Shown piece after piece: positions 5,901 through 12,930 of a DNA stretch of 40,419 bases. The stretch is from Candidatus Sulfotelmatobacter sp. (GTDB lineage Bacteria > Acidobacteriota > Terriglobia > Terriglobales > Acidobacteriaceae). Where the stretch lies: contig JAOAPI010000081.1 in assembly GCA_025462865.1 (NCBI GenBank), positions 1 through 40,419 of the forward strand. The letters run 5' to 3'. How positions within the stretch are numbered: position 1 is the stretch's first letter; each line of letters opens with the position of its first letter. Both the position numbers and the translations under genes were made by a program. A model generated the notes under the pieces. It had not been told where the DNA came from. It searched no databases and saw only the letters and a list, made by a program, of their open reading frames with translations.

Positions 5901-6027
5901 GGGCGAACGGCTCCGACTTGAACGAAGCAACGTGCAATGCTTTCCGCGTGAGCGGCTCATGTTGACCGATTTACCTTTAATCCTACATTCGCCCATGCGC
6001 ATTTTACTCCAGTTCATATTTGCCTGA
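5893..6027 (+). CDS. Possible 44-residue basic peptide, GTG start
   Basis: The GTG at 5893 overlaps the previous stop, and the stop shares one base with the next ATG (TGATG at 6025-6029). The product is Arg/Leu-rich (GERLRLERSNVQCFPRERLM), then hydrophobic (ILLQFIFA). An internal ATG at 5959 could also serve. It could be a leader or small membrane peptide. Support is mainly the gene spacing. Confidence 0.4.
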   Translation: MLEGERLRLERSNVQCFPRERLMLTDLPLILHSPMRILLQFIFA

Positions 6028-6146
6028 TGGATCTCGACGCCCGCTATCGAGCCTATGTTGGATGGTGCGCGAAGATGGGCGTATCCTCGGCGGACTTCGA
6101 GACCTGGTTCAAGATTCAGTCGCGCCTGCCCGAAAGTGCCAACTGA
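6027..6146 (+). CDS. 39-residue small protein
   Basis: The ATG shares a base with the preceding stop. The peptide begins MDLDARYRAYVGWCAKMGVS and ends SRLPESAN; it looks helical and soluble with several aromatic residues. A longer frame starting at 6055 overlaps it but is less natural in this part. The next gene starts inside its last codons. Function is unknown. Confidence 0.6.
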   Translation: MDLDARYRAYVGWCAKMGVSSADFETWFKIQSRLPESAN

Positions 6147-6264
6147 ATTCTTCATTGAGTGGGCCATGCTGCGGGTGGACCAATTAGGCGAGAAATATGG
6201 GTGGGTGCGCGAAATCCCGGCGAAACGTCCGCAACCGCAGCCGGAGCGCAAGAAAGCTGCTTGA
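6136..6264 (+). CDS. 42-residue small protein, GTG start
   Basis: From GTG at 6136 the peptide reads V-P-T-E-F-F-I-E-W-A, then MLRVDQLGEKYGWVREI and a basic Pro/Gln/Lys tail. ATG 6166 is an alternative start. The stop overlaps the TTG of the next gene. The Trp-containing helix and basic tail could lie on the membrane or on nucleic acid. No family is recognised. Confidence 0.5.
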   Translation: MPTEFFIEWAMLRVDQLGEKYGWVREIPAKRPQPQPERKKAA

Positions 6265-6458
6265 AACGTGTGGGTAGCGTACACGATTGGATCGACGCCG
6301 CTCTGGGCCTGGGAAGCATTGCGGGGCTTTTTGGCAGCATGTACGCTGCTTACCGTCTCAGTCAGCGTACTGAGCATGAGAAAACAGTCCAGAATCACGA
6401 GTCACGCATTTCTCGCGTGGAAGGCTTTCTGGAAGGGCGCGGGTTTCGACAGCGATGA
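6261..6458 (+). CDS. Small membrane protein with coiled coil, holin-like
   Basis: 65 residues from TTG 6261 (GTG 6270 is an alternative). One Gly-rich transmembrane helix (AALGLGSIAGLFGSMYAAYR) is followed by a charged coiled coil (RTEHEKTVQNHESRISRVEG). This N-in/C-out single-span layout occurs in phage holin-type and anti-holin-type proteins. It ends in an ATGA overlap with a lipoprotein gene, a pairing typical of lysis clusters, although this cluster lies before the integrase rather than at the tail end. Confidence 0.6.
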   Translation: MKRVGSVHDWIDAALGLGSIAGLFGSMYAAYRLSQRTEHEKTVQNHESRISRVEGFLEGRGFRQR

Positions 6459-6694
6459 AGCGGAAGATTCTGCTCTGTTTGCCGACCCTCTGCCTATTGC
6501 TGACTTCGGGCTGCGCGCCGCTGCATCGTTCGGTCGAAGCGCCGCGGGGAAGCGTTGACATGGTGGTGGCTCGAGACTGCCTGCTTTCGGACGTGCGCCT
6601 GATCGGGTGCAATACAAGGCAATCCCCGCCAAGCTGCAAATCGGCTAAGTTTAAGTATCGAAACGGCTGTGAAGCTCTGGTAATCCGCAAATGA
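6455..6694 (+). CDS. Small lipoprotein, possible outer spanin or moron
   Basis: 79 residues. The signal peptide MKRKILLCLPTLCLLL ends in a lipobox-like TSGC (Cys20), so the mature protein should be lipid-anchored in the envelope. The mature part is short (about 60 residues), with three more Cys (CLLSDVRLIGC, SCKSAKF). Small size and position beside membrane proteins are compatible with an Rz1-like spanin subunit, but it is not Pro-rich. The start overlaps the upstream stop as ATGA, and so does the next start. Confidence 0.65.
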   Translation: MKRKILLCLPTLCLLLTSGCAPLHRSVEAPRGSVDMVVARDCLLSDVRLIGCNTRQSPPSCKSAKFKYRNGCEALVIRK

Positions 6695-6888
6695 AGTGTT
6701 CAACCGAGAGTACCAACGACGAGCAGCACGACGAGCGCTCGAACGGGTCGGAATCGGCCTGGCCAGGGACGAGCATGCTGGATTCTACCGACCCGCCACG
6801 CTCCCTGTTCCAGGATACGGTGCTGGTGCTCGTGAGCGCGACCGTCGGCGCAATCATCATGGCCGCGGCGCTGATCCTGCTCAACTAA
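6691..6888 (+). CDS. Small tail-anchored membrane protein
   Basis: 65 residues. The N-terminal 40 are polar and acidic (STESTNDEQHDERSNGSESA), followed by one C-terminal transmembrane helix (DTVLVLVSATVGAIIMAAAL). It begins in an ATGA overlap with the lipoprotein gene. The topology would put the hydrophilic part in the cytoplasm. It could be a lysis regulator or a superinfection-exclusion protein. No family is recognised. Confidence 0.6.
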   Translation: MKCSTESTNDEQHDERSNGSESAWPGTSMLDSTDPPRSLFQDTVLVLVSATVGAIIMAAALILLN

Positions 6889-6900
6889 GCCTTAATTTTG

Positions 6901-7245
6901 ATGTCGACCAGCCCCTCAGTGACCTCTTCCCCTCGGCCTATCTGGAGGAGGACGTTTCCTCCTGAGTACGACCAGTTATGGCTGGAGACGCAGCAGCGCA
7001 CTCCTCTCGACTGGCGGGCGGCCAAACGTGCAAAGCGCGCCGATCTCACTGAAAAATCCACCCGCCTTGACGTCGACACGGGAGACGGCAGCATTCGCGA
7101 GCGGATGCAAAGGACTCATCAGCTAAGTTTCGAGCGGCGACTGGAAACCAAAATCTGCTCATCGTGTATCCAGGGTCACGATTCGCGCTGCCGCAAACAA
7201 AACTGCCCCTGCCTCTGCAATGATCCCCAAATCTCTAGCCTTTGA
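6901..7245 (+). CDS. Cys-rich zinc-binding-like phage protein
   Basis: 114 residues from the ATG at 6901 (a TTG immediately upstream is possible). The middle is basic (AAKRAKRADLTEKS). The C-terminus has CSSCIQGHDSRCRKQNCPCLC, a dense Cys cluster that should bind zinc. The last 26 bases overlap the next gene. A nucleic-acid-binding or regulatory role is likely but not specific. Confidence 0.65.
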   Translation: MSTSPSVTSSPRPIWRRTFPPEYDQLWLETQQRTPLDWRAAKRAKRADLTEKSTRLDVDTGDGSIRERMQRTHQLSFERRLETKICSSCIQGHDSRCRKQNCPCLCNDPQISSL

Positions 7246-7540
7246 GCATCGCGTGCCCGCCGGCGCCGAAGTGGTGGTTCCCGAGATGTGCGGCAACTGC
7301 GCCCGCCGGCTCTACGTGGTCACCGGGGAGAAGAAGCTCTGCATCGCCTGCTCGAATGGCCTGCACATCGGCGCCCAGGTCTGGGTGTGCGTGAATCGCG
7401 GTCGACGAGGCCTGTGCGGAACCGCCCGCAAGTGGGGCGATGGCGCACCGGAAGATCGCAACGCCAAACAACTGCTCTGCGATCGCTGCCACGACGTAAC
7501 CCAGCATGATTTCTACGAAGTCTCGCGGGGATGCGCCTAG
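7220..7540 (+). CDS. Double zinc-ribbon small phage protein
   Basis: 106 residues. Pairs MCGNCARRL and LCIACSNGL are followed by VCVNRGRRGLC and LCDRCHDVTQHDFYEV, enough ligands for two zinc sites. It begins inside the previous gene. A hairpin terminator lies 16 bases after its stop, so it probably closes this small-gene transcript. A role as transcription regulator is possible; nothing proves it. Confidence 0.65.
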   Translation: MIPKSLAFEHRVPAGAEVVVPEMCGNCARRLYVVTGEKKLCIACSNGLHIGAQVWVCVNRGRRGLCGTARKWGDGAPEDRNAKQLLCDRCHDVTQHDFYEVSRGCA

Positions 7541-7555
7541 TTGTGCGGGTGGGAT

Positions 7556-7585
7556 GTCCCAAAATGCGGTTCTGGGACGCTTTTT
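7556..7585 (+). terminator. Rho-independent terminator before the integrase
   Basis: GTCCCA (7556-7561) pairs with TGGGAC (7573-7578) around an 11-base loop. GC and a run of five T follow at 7581-7585. It separates the small-gene cluster from the integrase, whose likely TTG start is only six bases downstream. Confidence 0.6.
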
Positions 7586-7590
7586 GATTC

Positions 7591-8121
7591 TTGGAGGCCT
7601 TATCAAAGGAGCAGTTGCTCGCGATTCTGGCTGCGGCGCGCGCACATCGGGAGCGCGACTGGCTGATGATTCTGGTAGGGTACTCGCATGGACTCAGGCC
7701 CAGTGAAGTCGTTGCAATCACAGCAGATGCTATCCGCGATTTATACATCGCAGTCCATCGCCTTAAGGGGTCAATGGCCACCGTGCAACCTCTTATCGCC
7801 GACGCAAACCCTCTTCTCGACGAGCGAACAGGCCTCCTTGAATACGCTCGCAAATTCGACGGCAATCAAAAACTATTCCCCGTCACTCGCCGACAATTCG
7901 GGCGCATTTTCGAGCGCTGCTGTACCGTGTCAGGAATACCCCGACACCTCGCCCACCCGCACATCTTAAAGCACACCATCGCCATGCAAACCATTCATTC
8001 AGCGGGGATTGAGAACGTGCGCCAGTATCTCGGACACAAGTCAATTTCTTCCACCGGAGCCTATTTGAAAGTTTCGGATGCGGAAGCGGCGGCGGCGATC
8101 GCCAAAGGGCTCGCGGTTTGA
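7591..8121 (+). CDS. int: Tyrosine recombinase, catalytic domain only
   Basis: 176 residues. Tyrosine integrases insert and excise phage DNA at attachment sites. Catalytic residues visible: Arg36 (HGLRPSEV), Lys59 (HRLKGS), His124 (HPHILKHT), His149 (YLGHKS) and the nucleophile Tyr158 (TGAYLKV). The second catalytic Arg of the HxxR box is Lys127. Family members usually have 300-400 residues with an N-terminal arm/core-binding domain; here nearly all of that is absent. The start appears to be TTG 7591, two codons after an in-frame TGA; a later TTG at 7615 is possible. Upstream of the TGA the same frame is open for 18 codons from an ATG. It lies between a terminator and the packaging genes. Confidence 0.8.
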   Translation: MEALSKEQLLAILAAARAHRERDWLMILVGYSHGLRPSEVVAITADAIRDLYIAVHRLKGSMATVQPLIADANPLLDERTGLLEYARKFDGNQKLFPVTRRQFGRIFERCCTVSGIPRHLAHPHILKHTIAMQTIHSAGIENVRQYLGHKSISSTGAYLKVSDAEAAAAIAKGLAV

Positions 8122-8152
8122 TTGTTTGAATGCCGGATGGAGATTTCAGCCT

Positions 8153-8332
8153 ATGACAATGCTTGAGATTTTACAAAAGGTTGCAGCAGCCCCGGATAAG
8201 ACTATTGTAATTCCGGCAAGCGAAACCCCTAAACTGGCAGCAGGCGTTACCCAAACTGCCGGCTTCTACCGCATCGTCGGGAATGAAGATGGTGGCGCGA
8301 ATTGGCACTGGCAACCAACTGATGCAGCCTGA
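8153..8332 (+). CDS. 59-residue small protein before the terminase
   Basis: It begins MTMLEILQKVAAAPDKTIVI and ends HWQPTDAA. GGAG precedes the ATG by about ten bases, so the longer frame from 8078 (over the integrase end) was rejected. The stop shares a base with the start of the small-terminase candidate (TGATG). The product looks like a small mixed alpha/beta protein; no family is recognised. Confidence 0.7.
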   Translation: MTMLEILQKVAAAPDKTIVIPASETPKLAAGVTQTAGFYRIVGNEDGGANWHWQPTDAA

Positions 8333-8694
8333 TGCTGGATGGAGTTTCCAAACGCGGCGGCGCTCGAGCGAATGCGGGACGTAAACCCAAGCCCAAAGGC
8401 CCGGCCATTGAAAGTAAAAGCTATGCCCAAGGTCTCCTCGACGCGCTCAACCGTCCAGCTGAGCCAGCTGACCCGTTCCATGTCGTCAAATGGCGGGAAC
8501 TCACCGAAGCGCCAGGGGACGCCCGGATCCGGCTCGATGCGCGGAGCCGGGTTGAAGATCGAGCGCTTGGGAAAGCCGTACACACGGTAAATCACCTGCA
8601 CGACAAGCCAATCGAGATGAATGTGAATCTATCCATCGCCGACGTGGTGCGAAAGGTACGGGAACGAAAAGAGCAATATGAGCGCAGTCGCTAA
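8332..8694 (+). CDS. Small terminase subunit candidate
   Basis: 120 residues. The N-terminal GGARANAGRKPKPKG is the basic Gly/Arg/Lys motif found at the start of many phage small terminases and related DNA-binding proteins. The C-terminus is a charged helix (DVVRKVRERKEQYERSR). In P22-type phages the small subunit recognises pac and delivers DNA to the large subunit, whose gene follows directly with a 17-base overlap. It is shorter than P22 gp3 (162 residues). Assignment rests on motif and position. Confidence 0.6.
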   Translation: MLDGVSKRGGARANAGRKPKPKGPAIESKSYAQGLLDALNRPAEPADPFHVVKWRELTEAPGDARIRLDARSRVEDRALGKAVHTVNHLHDKPIEMNVNLSIADVVRKVRERKEQYERSR

Positions 8695-10195
8695 TCCTTT
8701 GTCCGACATTCAGACGGAACTGGCAGAATTCAATGATGACCCGCTTGGGTTTGTCATGTGCGCATTTCCATGGGGCGAAGGGGAGATGGCGAAAGAGAGC
8801 GGACCGAGGGAATTCCAAAAGCGATTCCTGCGCGAGATTGGTGACCATCTACATAACCCTGCAACCCGCCATAAGCCATTTCGTAAGGCAATCAGTTCTG
8901 GGCACGGCATCGGTAAATCTGCACTTCTGGCGTGGATAGCATGCTGGGGACTGTCGACCTTTGAAGATTGTAAGGTCATCGTCATGGCCGGAACTGGCGA
9001 CCAGCTAAAGACGAAGACTCAACCAGAGGTTGCCAAATGGTTTCGTCGCGCCGTCAATTCTGAGCTGTTTGAAGTCAACGTCACCAGCGTAAAGGTGCGC
9101 GAACCTGGGCGAGAGCAAACCTGGCGATTGGATTTTCTCACATGGTCCGAGGAGAATCCGCAAGCCTCTGCCGGCGCACACAATGCCGGTAAGCGCCTCA
9201 TCATTATCTACGATGAAGCCGTCGGCATTCCCGACATTATCTGGCAAACCCAAGAGGGCGCTTTTACAGATGCGGGAACCGAGATCATTATGATCGCGTT
9301 CTCTCAGTGCACCCGCTCGTCCGGTATGTTTTTTGAAGCAACGCACGGAACTCAGCGCACTAGGTGGAGAGCAGAGGTTATCGACTCTCGCACAGTGGAA
9401 GGGGTAAACGTTGAGGAAATCAACGAATCGATTGCCCTCTATGGTGCTGACAGTGACCATGTCCGCGTGCGCTGGATGGGGCTGTATCCACTGGCGGGCG
9501 AGGGCAAGTTTATAGATTTGCAACTCGTTTTAGATGCGCAATCGCGTCAGGTTATAGCCCTCGATGATGAGCCGCTTCTTGCTGGCGTGGATCTGTCTTG
9601 GGGCGGTTCCGACGATACGGTCGTGCGATTCCGACGTGGTCTGGATGCGCGCTCGATTCCGCCCGTTAAGATCCGGGGGCAATTTACAAAAAACCCAACC
9701 GTGGTTCGCGAGCGCCTAGCGGATGTATTGAACAGTCAATTTGAAGGACGATCTGTCACGATGATGTTTCTGGATAACTCCGGCGTGGGCGGTAACGCTG
9801 GAGCAATCCTTGCTGGCTTGCTCGCGTTGGGCTTTAGAAATGTCATGGGTATCAATTTTGGCGATTCGGCCCTGCGCGATCAATTTTATGTACTCCGACG
9901 CGATGAGATGTGGGGCGGAATGAAAGACTGGCTGCGCGCGGGTGGGGCGATTGACCGCGATCGAGAATTGGCCGCCGATCTACAAAAACCCATTCTCATC
10001 AAAGACATTAAGCAACGCGTGAAATTGGAACCAAAGGCCGACATGAAGACGCGCCTGGCGAAGATGGGGCTCGACTCCAGTTCGCCCGATGATGCCGACG
10101 CACTGGCGTTAACTTTTGCTATGCCAGTGTCGGCCCTTCCTCCGCCTTCCCCCGAACCTCACGGCGAGTACGGCTCTGATTCGTGGATGGCATGA
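8678..10195 (+). CDS. terL: Terminase large subunit
   Basis: 505 residues (P22 gp2 has 499). It is the ATP-driven packaging motor and headful nuclease. Walker A GHGIGKS at 75-81 and Walker B LIIIYDE at 174-180 (Asp179, Glu180) form the ATPase. The RNase H-like nuclease shows Asp305 (GVDLSWGG), Asp366 (MFLDNSG) and the PDDADAL acidic cluster at 470-476. The start inside the small-terminase gene and the ATGA overlap with the next gene fit a packaging operon. The arrangement is typical of headful terminases. Confidence 0.92.
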   Translation: MSAVANPLSDIQTELAEFNDDPLGFVMCAFPWGEGEMAKESGPREFQKRFLREIGDHLHNPATRHKPFRKAISSGHGIGKSALLAWIACWGLSTFEDCKVIVMAGTGDQLKTKTQPEVAKWFRRAVNSELFEVNVTSVKVREPGREQTWRLDFLTWSEENPQASAGAHNAGKRLIIIYDEAVGIPDIIWQTQEGAFTDAGTEIIMIAFSQCTRSSGMFFEATHGTQRTRWRAEVIDSRTVEGVNVEEINESIALYGADSDHVRVRWMGLYPLAGEGKFIDLQLVLDAQSRQVIALDDEPLLAGVDLSWGGSDDTVVRFRRGLDARSIPPVKIRGQFTKNPTVVRERLADVLNSQFEGRSVTMMFLDNSGVGGNAGAILAGLLALGFRNVMGINFGDSALRDQFYVLRRDEMWGGMKDWLRAGGAIDRDRELAADLQKPILIKDIKQRVKLEPKADMKTRLAKMGLDSSSPDDADALALTFAMPVSALPPPSPEPHGEYGSDSWMA

Positions 10196-10395
10196 AGGTC
10201 CACATTAAAGTCTGGACAACCGACTTAGGGGAGTGCGAAACCTTTGTGTTTCCCTGCCAGTCGAGCATGGTCAAGGAACTAGTCGAGCGCTTTGTCAATG
10301 AACTGGAAGCGCAGTTCCCCGGAAACAAATTCAAGACTGTGCCGATCGGCTTGAACCGCTACAACGTAGTTCCCCAACCGCAAGCTACTGCCTGA
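10192..10395 (+). CDS. 67-residue protein between terminase and portal
   Basis: The ATG at 10192 overlaps the terminase stop as ATGA; a frame from 10183 adds three residues and is less likely. The product begins MKVHIKVWTTDLGECETFVF and continues with a helix (MVKELVERFVNELEAQFPG), then a beta ending. It looks like a small ferredoxin-like alpha/beta fold. The last bases overlap a convergent minus-strand gene. Function is unknown. Confidence 0.7.
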   Translation: MKVHIKVWTTDLGECETFVFPCQSSMVKELVERFVNELEAQFPGNKFKTVPIGLNRYNVVPQPQATA

Positions 10396-10507
10396 TCTCT
10401 TGCGTTACATATTGCAACCTTTCGATGCGTCGTTTCTCTGGCGGAGTGAGATCGCCTTTCACGACGGCATCGCAATCGTAATTCCAGTATTCGTCAATGG
10501 CATCCAT
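10385..10507 (-). CDS. Antisense 40-residue gene before the portal
   Basis: On the minus strand, ATG 10507 opens a frame beginning MDAIDEYWNYDCDAVVKGDL and ending in a charged helix (PPEKRRIERLQYVTQEIRQ). Composition is clearly protein-like and it exactly fills the gap between two rightward genes, overlapping the end of one by 11 bases. It faces the structural operon, so it must use its own promoter; I could not identify one. No family is recognised. Confidence 0.6.
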   Translation of the reverse strand: MDAIDEYWNYDCDAVVKGDLTPPEKRRIERLQYVTQEIRQ

Positions 10508-10528
10508 GCGCTAGCGCCATTCTAATCC

Positions 10529-12685
10529 TTGCCTGAAAAATCAGAGCAGTCAGAGGCAGACTTCATCGCCACCGCCCGCAAGCGTTTTGAGCAGGCGGAA
10601 GATGACGAGAAACTACTGCGCCAGGAAGCAGCGAAAGATCTCGACTTCGTAGCAGGCGATCAGTGGGACCCCAAGCAGAAGCAGGACCGGGAAGCGGCCG
10701 GCCGACCGGCGATGGTTTTCAACCGCATGCACACCTTCGTGCAGCAGGTTTCAAACGAAGCGCGGCAGAACAAGCCACAGATCAAGTTCGCTCCGGGCGA
10801 CGACAGCGCCGACAAGGACACTGCGGAAGTGTTAGAGGGCATGGCCCGGGCGATCCAGAACGCATCGGATGCGCAGGTTGCCTATGAAACTTCGGTTGAG
10901 TACAGCGCCGGCGGGTCGTTCGGCTACTTCCGCTTTCTCACCGAAGAAAATGAGGATGGGGACCAGGAATTAAAGATCGTTCCCGTCCTCGATCCCTTCG
11001 CCGTTTACGGAATTCTGTTTCCCGCCTGCTTCAACCGTGAGCCGAAATTCGGTTTTGTGATCGAGGACATGCCCAAGGAAGAATTTGAGGCCATGTATCC
11101 CGACTCACCGATTTCCAAAGGGGACATCGGGGATTCCGGCTGGATGACGCAGCACGGCTGGCTGGGAACCGACATGGTACGCATCGCTGAATATTGGTAC
11201 TGCGAAGAAGGCGAGAAAAAGGGCGGCAAGCAAATATACAAGGTGAAATTCTGCAAGATCAGCGGCATGGAAGTCCTGCCCGACACGAAAACCGACTGGC
11301 TGGATGACTGCATTCCCATCCTTCCGGTTTTAGGAAAGGGCATGATCCGCAAGGGTCGGCCGGAACTCTACTCCGTGGTCCGTTTTCAGCGCTCAGCGCA
11401 GCAGATGATCAATTACGGCAAGTCGCGCATCGCGGAAACGCTCGCGACCTCGCCGATTTCCCCCTTCATTGTGGCGAAGGGGCAAATTCCCAAGGGCGAC
11501 AAGAAGTGGGAGACCCTTAATTCCAAGGTCTATCCCTATCTTGAATACGAGCAGATGGATATTCAGGGGAAGCCCGCCCCGCCGCCACAGCGCCAGACCT
11601 TCGAGCCGCCCATTCAATCGCTCAGCGGCTTCGTCGCGCAGGAAATCGATGACATGAAAGCCACGGCGGGCATCTTCGACGCCTCGCTCGGCCAGAAATC
11701 CAACGAGACCTCGGGAACGGCCATCGCCCGCCGCCAGCAGCAGTCGAACATGACCACCATGCACTACATGGACAACCTGGAGCGGGCATTCAAAAAGGGT
11801 GGCGGGATCATGCGGCGGCTGATTCGCATAATCTACGACACCGACCGCATGGTGCAGATTCTCGGGGAGGATCAGGCACCCAAGATTGTCCGCATCAACG
11901 CCCTACACACCCCGCCCGGAGGCAAAAGCGCCAAGCATTACAAGGTGGGCGGCTCGGACGCAGGGAAATATCACGAAATCGTCACCATGGGCCGGGCCTT
12001 CTCGACGAAGCGCATGGAATCGTTCGACATGATGAGCGAAGTCACCCAGGGCAATCCCCAGCTGATGCCCATGATCGGTGACATCATGTTCCGCAATTCG
12101 GACGTAGCAGGTGCGGACCAACTGGCGGATCGCTTTCACAAGATGCTCCCGCCCAATCTGCAGGACAACGACGAGAACGACCCCGCCAAACAAGCGCAAG
12201 CCCTGCAGGGCCAGCTGATGCAGGCTAAACAGCATTTGCAATTGCTCAACGCCTACGCCCAGAAACTCGAAAAGGAAAAAGAAGGCAAGGTCATCGAGAC
12301 GCAGGGCCGGGCGCAGATCGCGCAATTCCAGGAAGAGAGCAAGCGGGCCATCGCGCTGATGCAGGAAGAAACCAAGCGCTATGTCGCGGAAGTAAGCACC
12401 AAGGCGCAAGACGTCCGCGAGCGGCTGAAATTGGGAGCCGACCTCGACAAGCAGATGCACGTCTCGGCTCACGAAGCGGCCACGCAAGCAGTCGATCATA
12501 CCCACGAACGCGGTCAAGCACAGCAGGCCGCACAGCAGGCCCAGCAAGCACAAGCCAGCGATCAGGTTCACGAGTCCGGTATGGCAGACAAGAACGCAGC
12601 TATTTCGGCGGAGTCTCAGGCGTCAGATCAGCAACATCAGCAGACGATGGCAGAACAGAGCCAGTCGGAAACGGGTCAGCAGTAG
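10529..12685 (+). CDS. P22-type portal protein
   Basis: 718 residues (P22 gp1 has 725). The portal forms the dodecameric DNA channel at the capsid vertex. Recognisable parts include DLDFVAGDQWDPKQKQDREA, NRMHTFVQQVSNEARQNKPQ, an aspartate-rich linker, and SVEYSAGGSFGYFRFLTEEN, the usual N-terminal portal blocks. Next comes a helix around GIFDASLGQKSNETSGTAIA. The C-terminal 150 residues are Gln/Ala-rich helices, as in the long barrel of P22-type portals. The start is TTG 10529, just after an in-frame TAA; no ATG occurs until inside conserved sequence. Confidence 0.85.
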   Translation: MPEKSEQSEADFIATARKRFEQAEDDEKLLRQEAAKDLDFVAGDQWDPKQKQDREAAGRPAMVFNRMHTFVQQVSNEARQNKPQIKFAPGDDSADKDTAEVLEGMARAIQNASDAQVAYETSVEYSAGGSFGYFRFLTEENEDGDQELKIVPVLDPFAVYGILFPACFNREPKFGFVIEDMPKEEFEAMYPDSPISKGDIGDSGWMTQHGWLGTDMVRIAEYWYCEEGEKKGGKQIYKVKFCKISGMEVLPDTKTDWLDDCIPILPVLGKGMIRKGRPELYSVVRFQRSAQQMINYGKSRIAETLATSPISPFIVAKGQIPKGDKKWETLNSKVYPYLEYEQMDIQGKPAPPPQRQTFEPPIQSLSGFVAQEIDDMKATAGIFDASLGQKSNETSGTAIARRQQQSNMTTMHYMDNLERAFKKGGGIMRRLIRIIYDTDRMVQILGEDQAPKIVRINALHTPPGGKSAKHYKVGGSDAGKYHEIVTMGRAFSTKRMESFDMMSEVTQGNPQLMPMIGDIMFRNSDVAGADQLADRFHKMLPPNLQDNDENDPAKQAQALQGQLMQAKQHLQLLNAYAQKLEKEKEGKVIETQGRAQIAQFQEESKRAIALMQEETKRYVAEVSTKAQDVRERLKLGADLDKQMHVSAHEAATQAVDHTHERGQAQQAAQQAQQAQASDQVHESGMADKNAAISAESQASDQQHQQTMAEQSQSETGQQ

Positions 12686-12866
12686 TCAACGCTAGGAACT
12701 CTTTCCTGCAACGCTGCACTAACGGCGACACAAATCTTATTACGAACTCTTCTATCGGCAGTTCCAAATCCTTCCCGGTTATGCCACGCATTTCAACGAA
12801 GCGACATGCCGAAGGAAGCCCATTGGCCGGATCCGAGACATTGTTGATTTCAAAAGTGATTCTCAT
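12600..12866 (-). CDS. Antisense 88-residue gene after the portal
   Basis: The minus-strand ATG at 12866 follows GGTGG. The product begins MRITFEINNVSDPANGLPSA and has a helical middle (LPIEEFVIRFVSPLVQRCRK). The last 86 bases overlap the 3' end of the portal gene and look less natural, so the functional part may be the N-terminal 60 residues. Its start overlaps the ATG of a plus-strand mini-ORF (CATG at 12864-12867). It opposes the structural operon. No family is recognised. Confidence 0.55.
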   Translation of the reverse strand: MRITFEINNVSDPANGLPSACRFVEMRGITGKDLELPIEEFVIRFVSPLVQRCRKEFLALTTADPFPTGSVLPSSADVADLTPETPPK

Positions 12867-12930
12867 GCCCACCACTTTAGCACCAAGCGGAGCAGGCGGC
12901 TCCTATCAACCCGCCGCAGGAGACGAGTAA
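12865..12930 (+). CDS. Possible 21-residue leader ORF before the scaffold gene
   Basis: A short frame (starts MPTTLAPSGAGG) ends with TAA directly followed by the scaffold ATG. AGGAG for the scaffold lies inside it. It has no strong ribosome binding site of its own. It could be a coupling leader or chance. Confidence 0.3.
   Translation: MPTTLAPSGAGGSYQPAAGDE

Noticed and set aside
5661..6398. 245-residue minus-strand ORF
   Set aside because: It overlaps the chained small plus-strand genes, is Arg/Ser-rich, and only its last 35 residues look natural.
7235..7865. Minus-strand ORFs opposite the zinc protein and integrase
   Set aside because: Shadow frames with high Arg/Ala/Pro content, crossing a terminator and two well-supported genes.
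11903..12571. 222-residue minus-strand ORF under the portal gene
   Set aside because: Leu/His/Arg-rich reverse-frame shadow of the portal C-terminus, without ribosome binding site.
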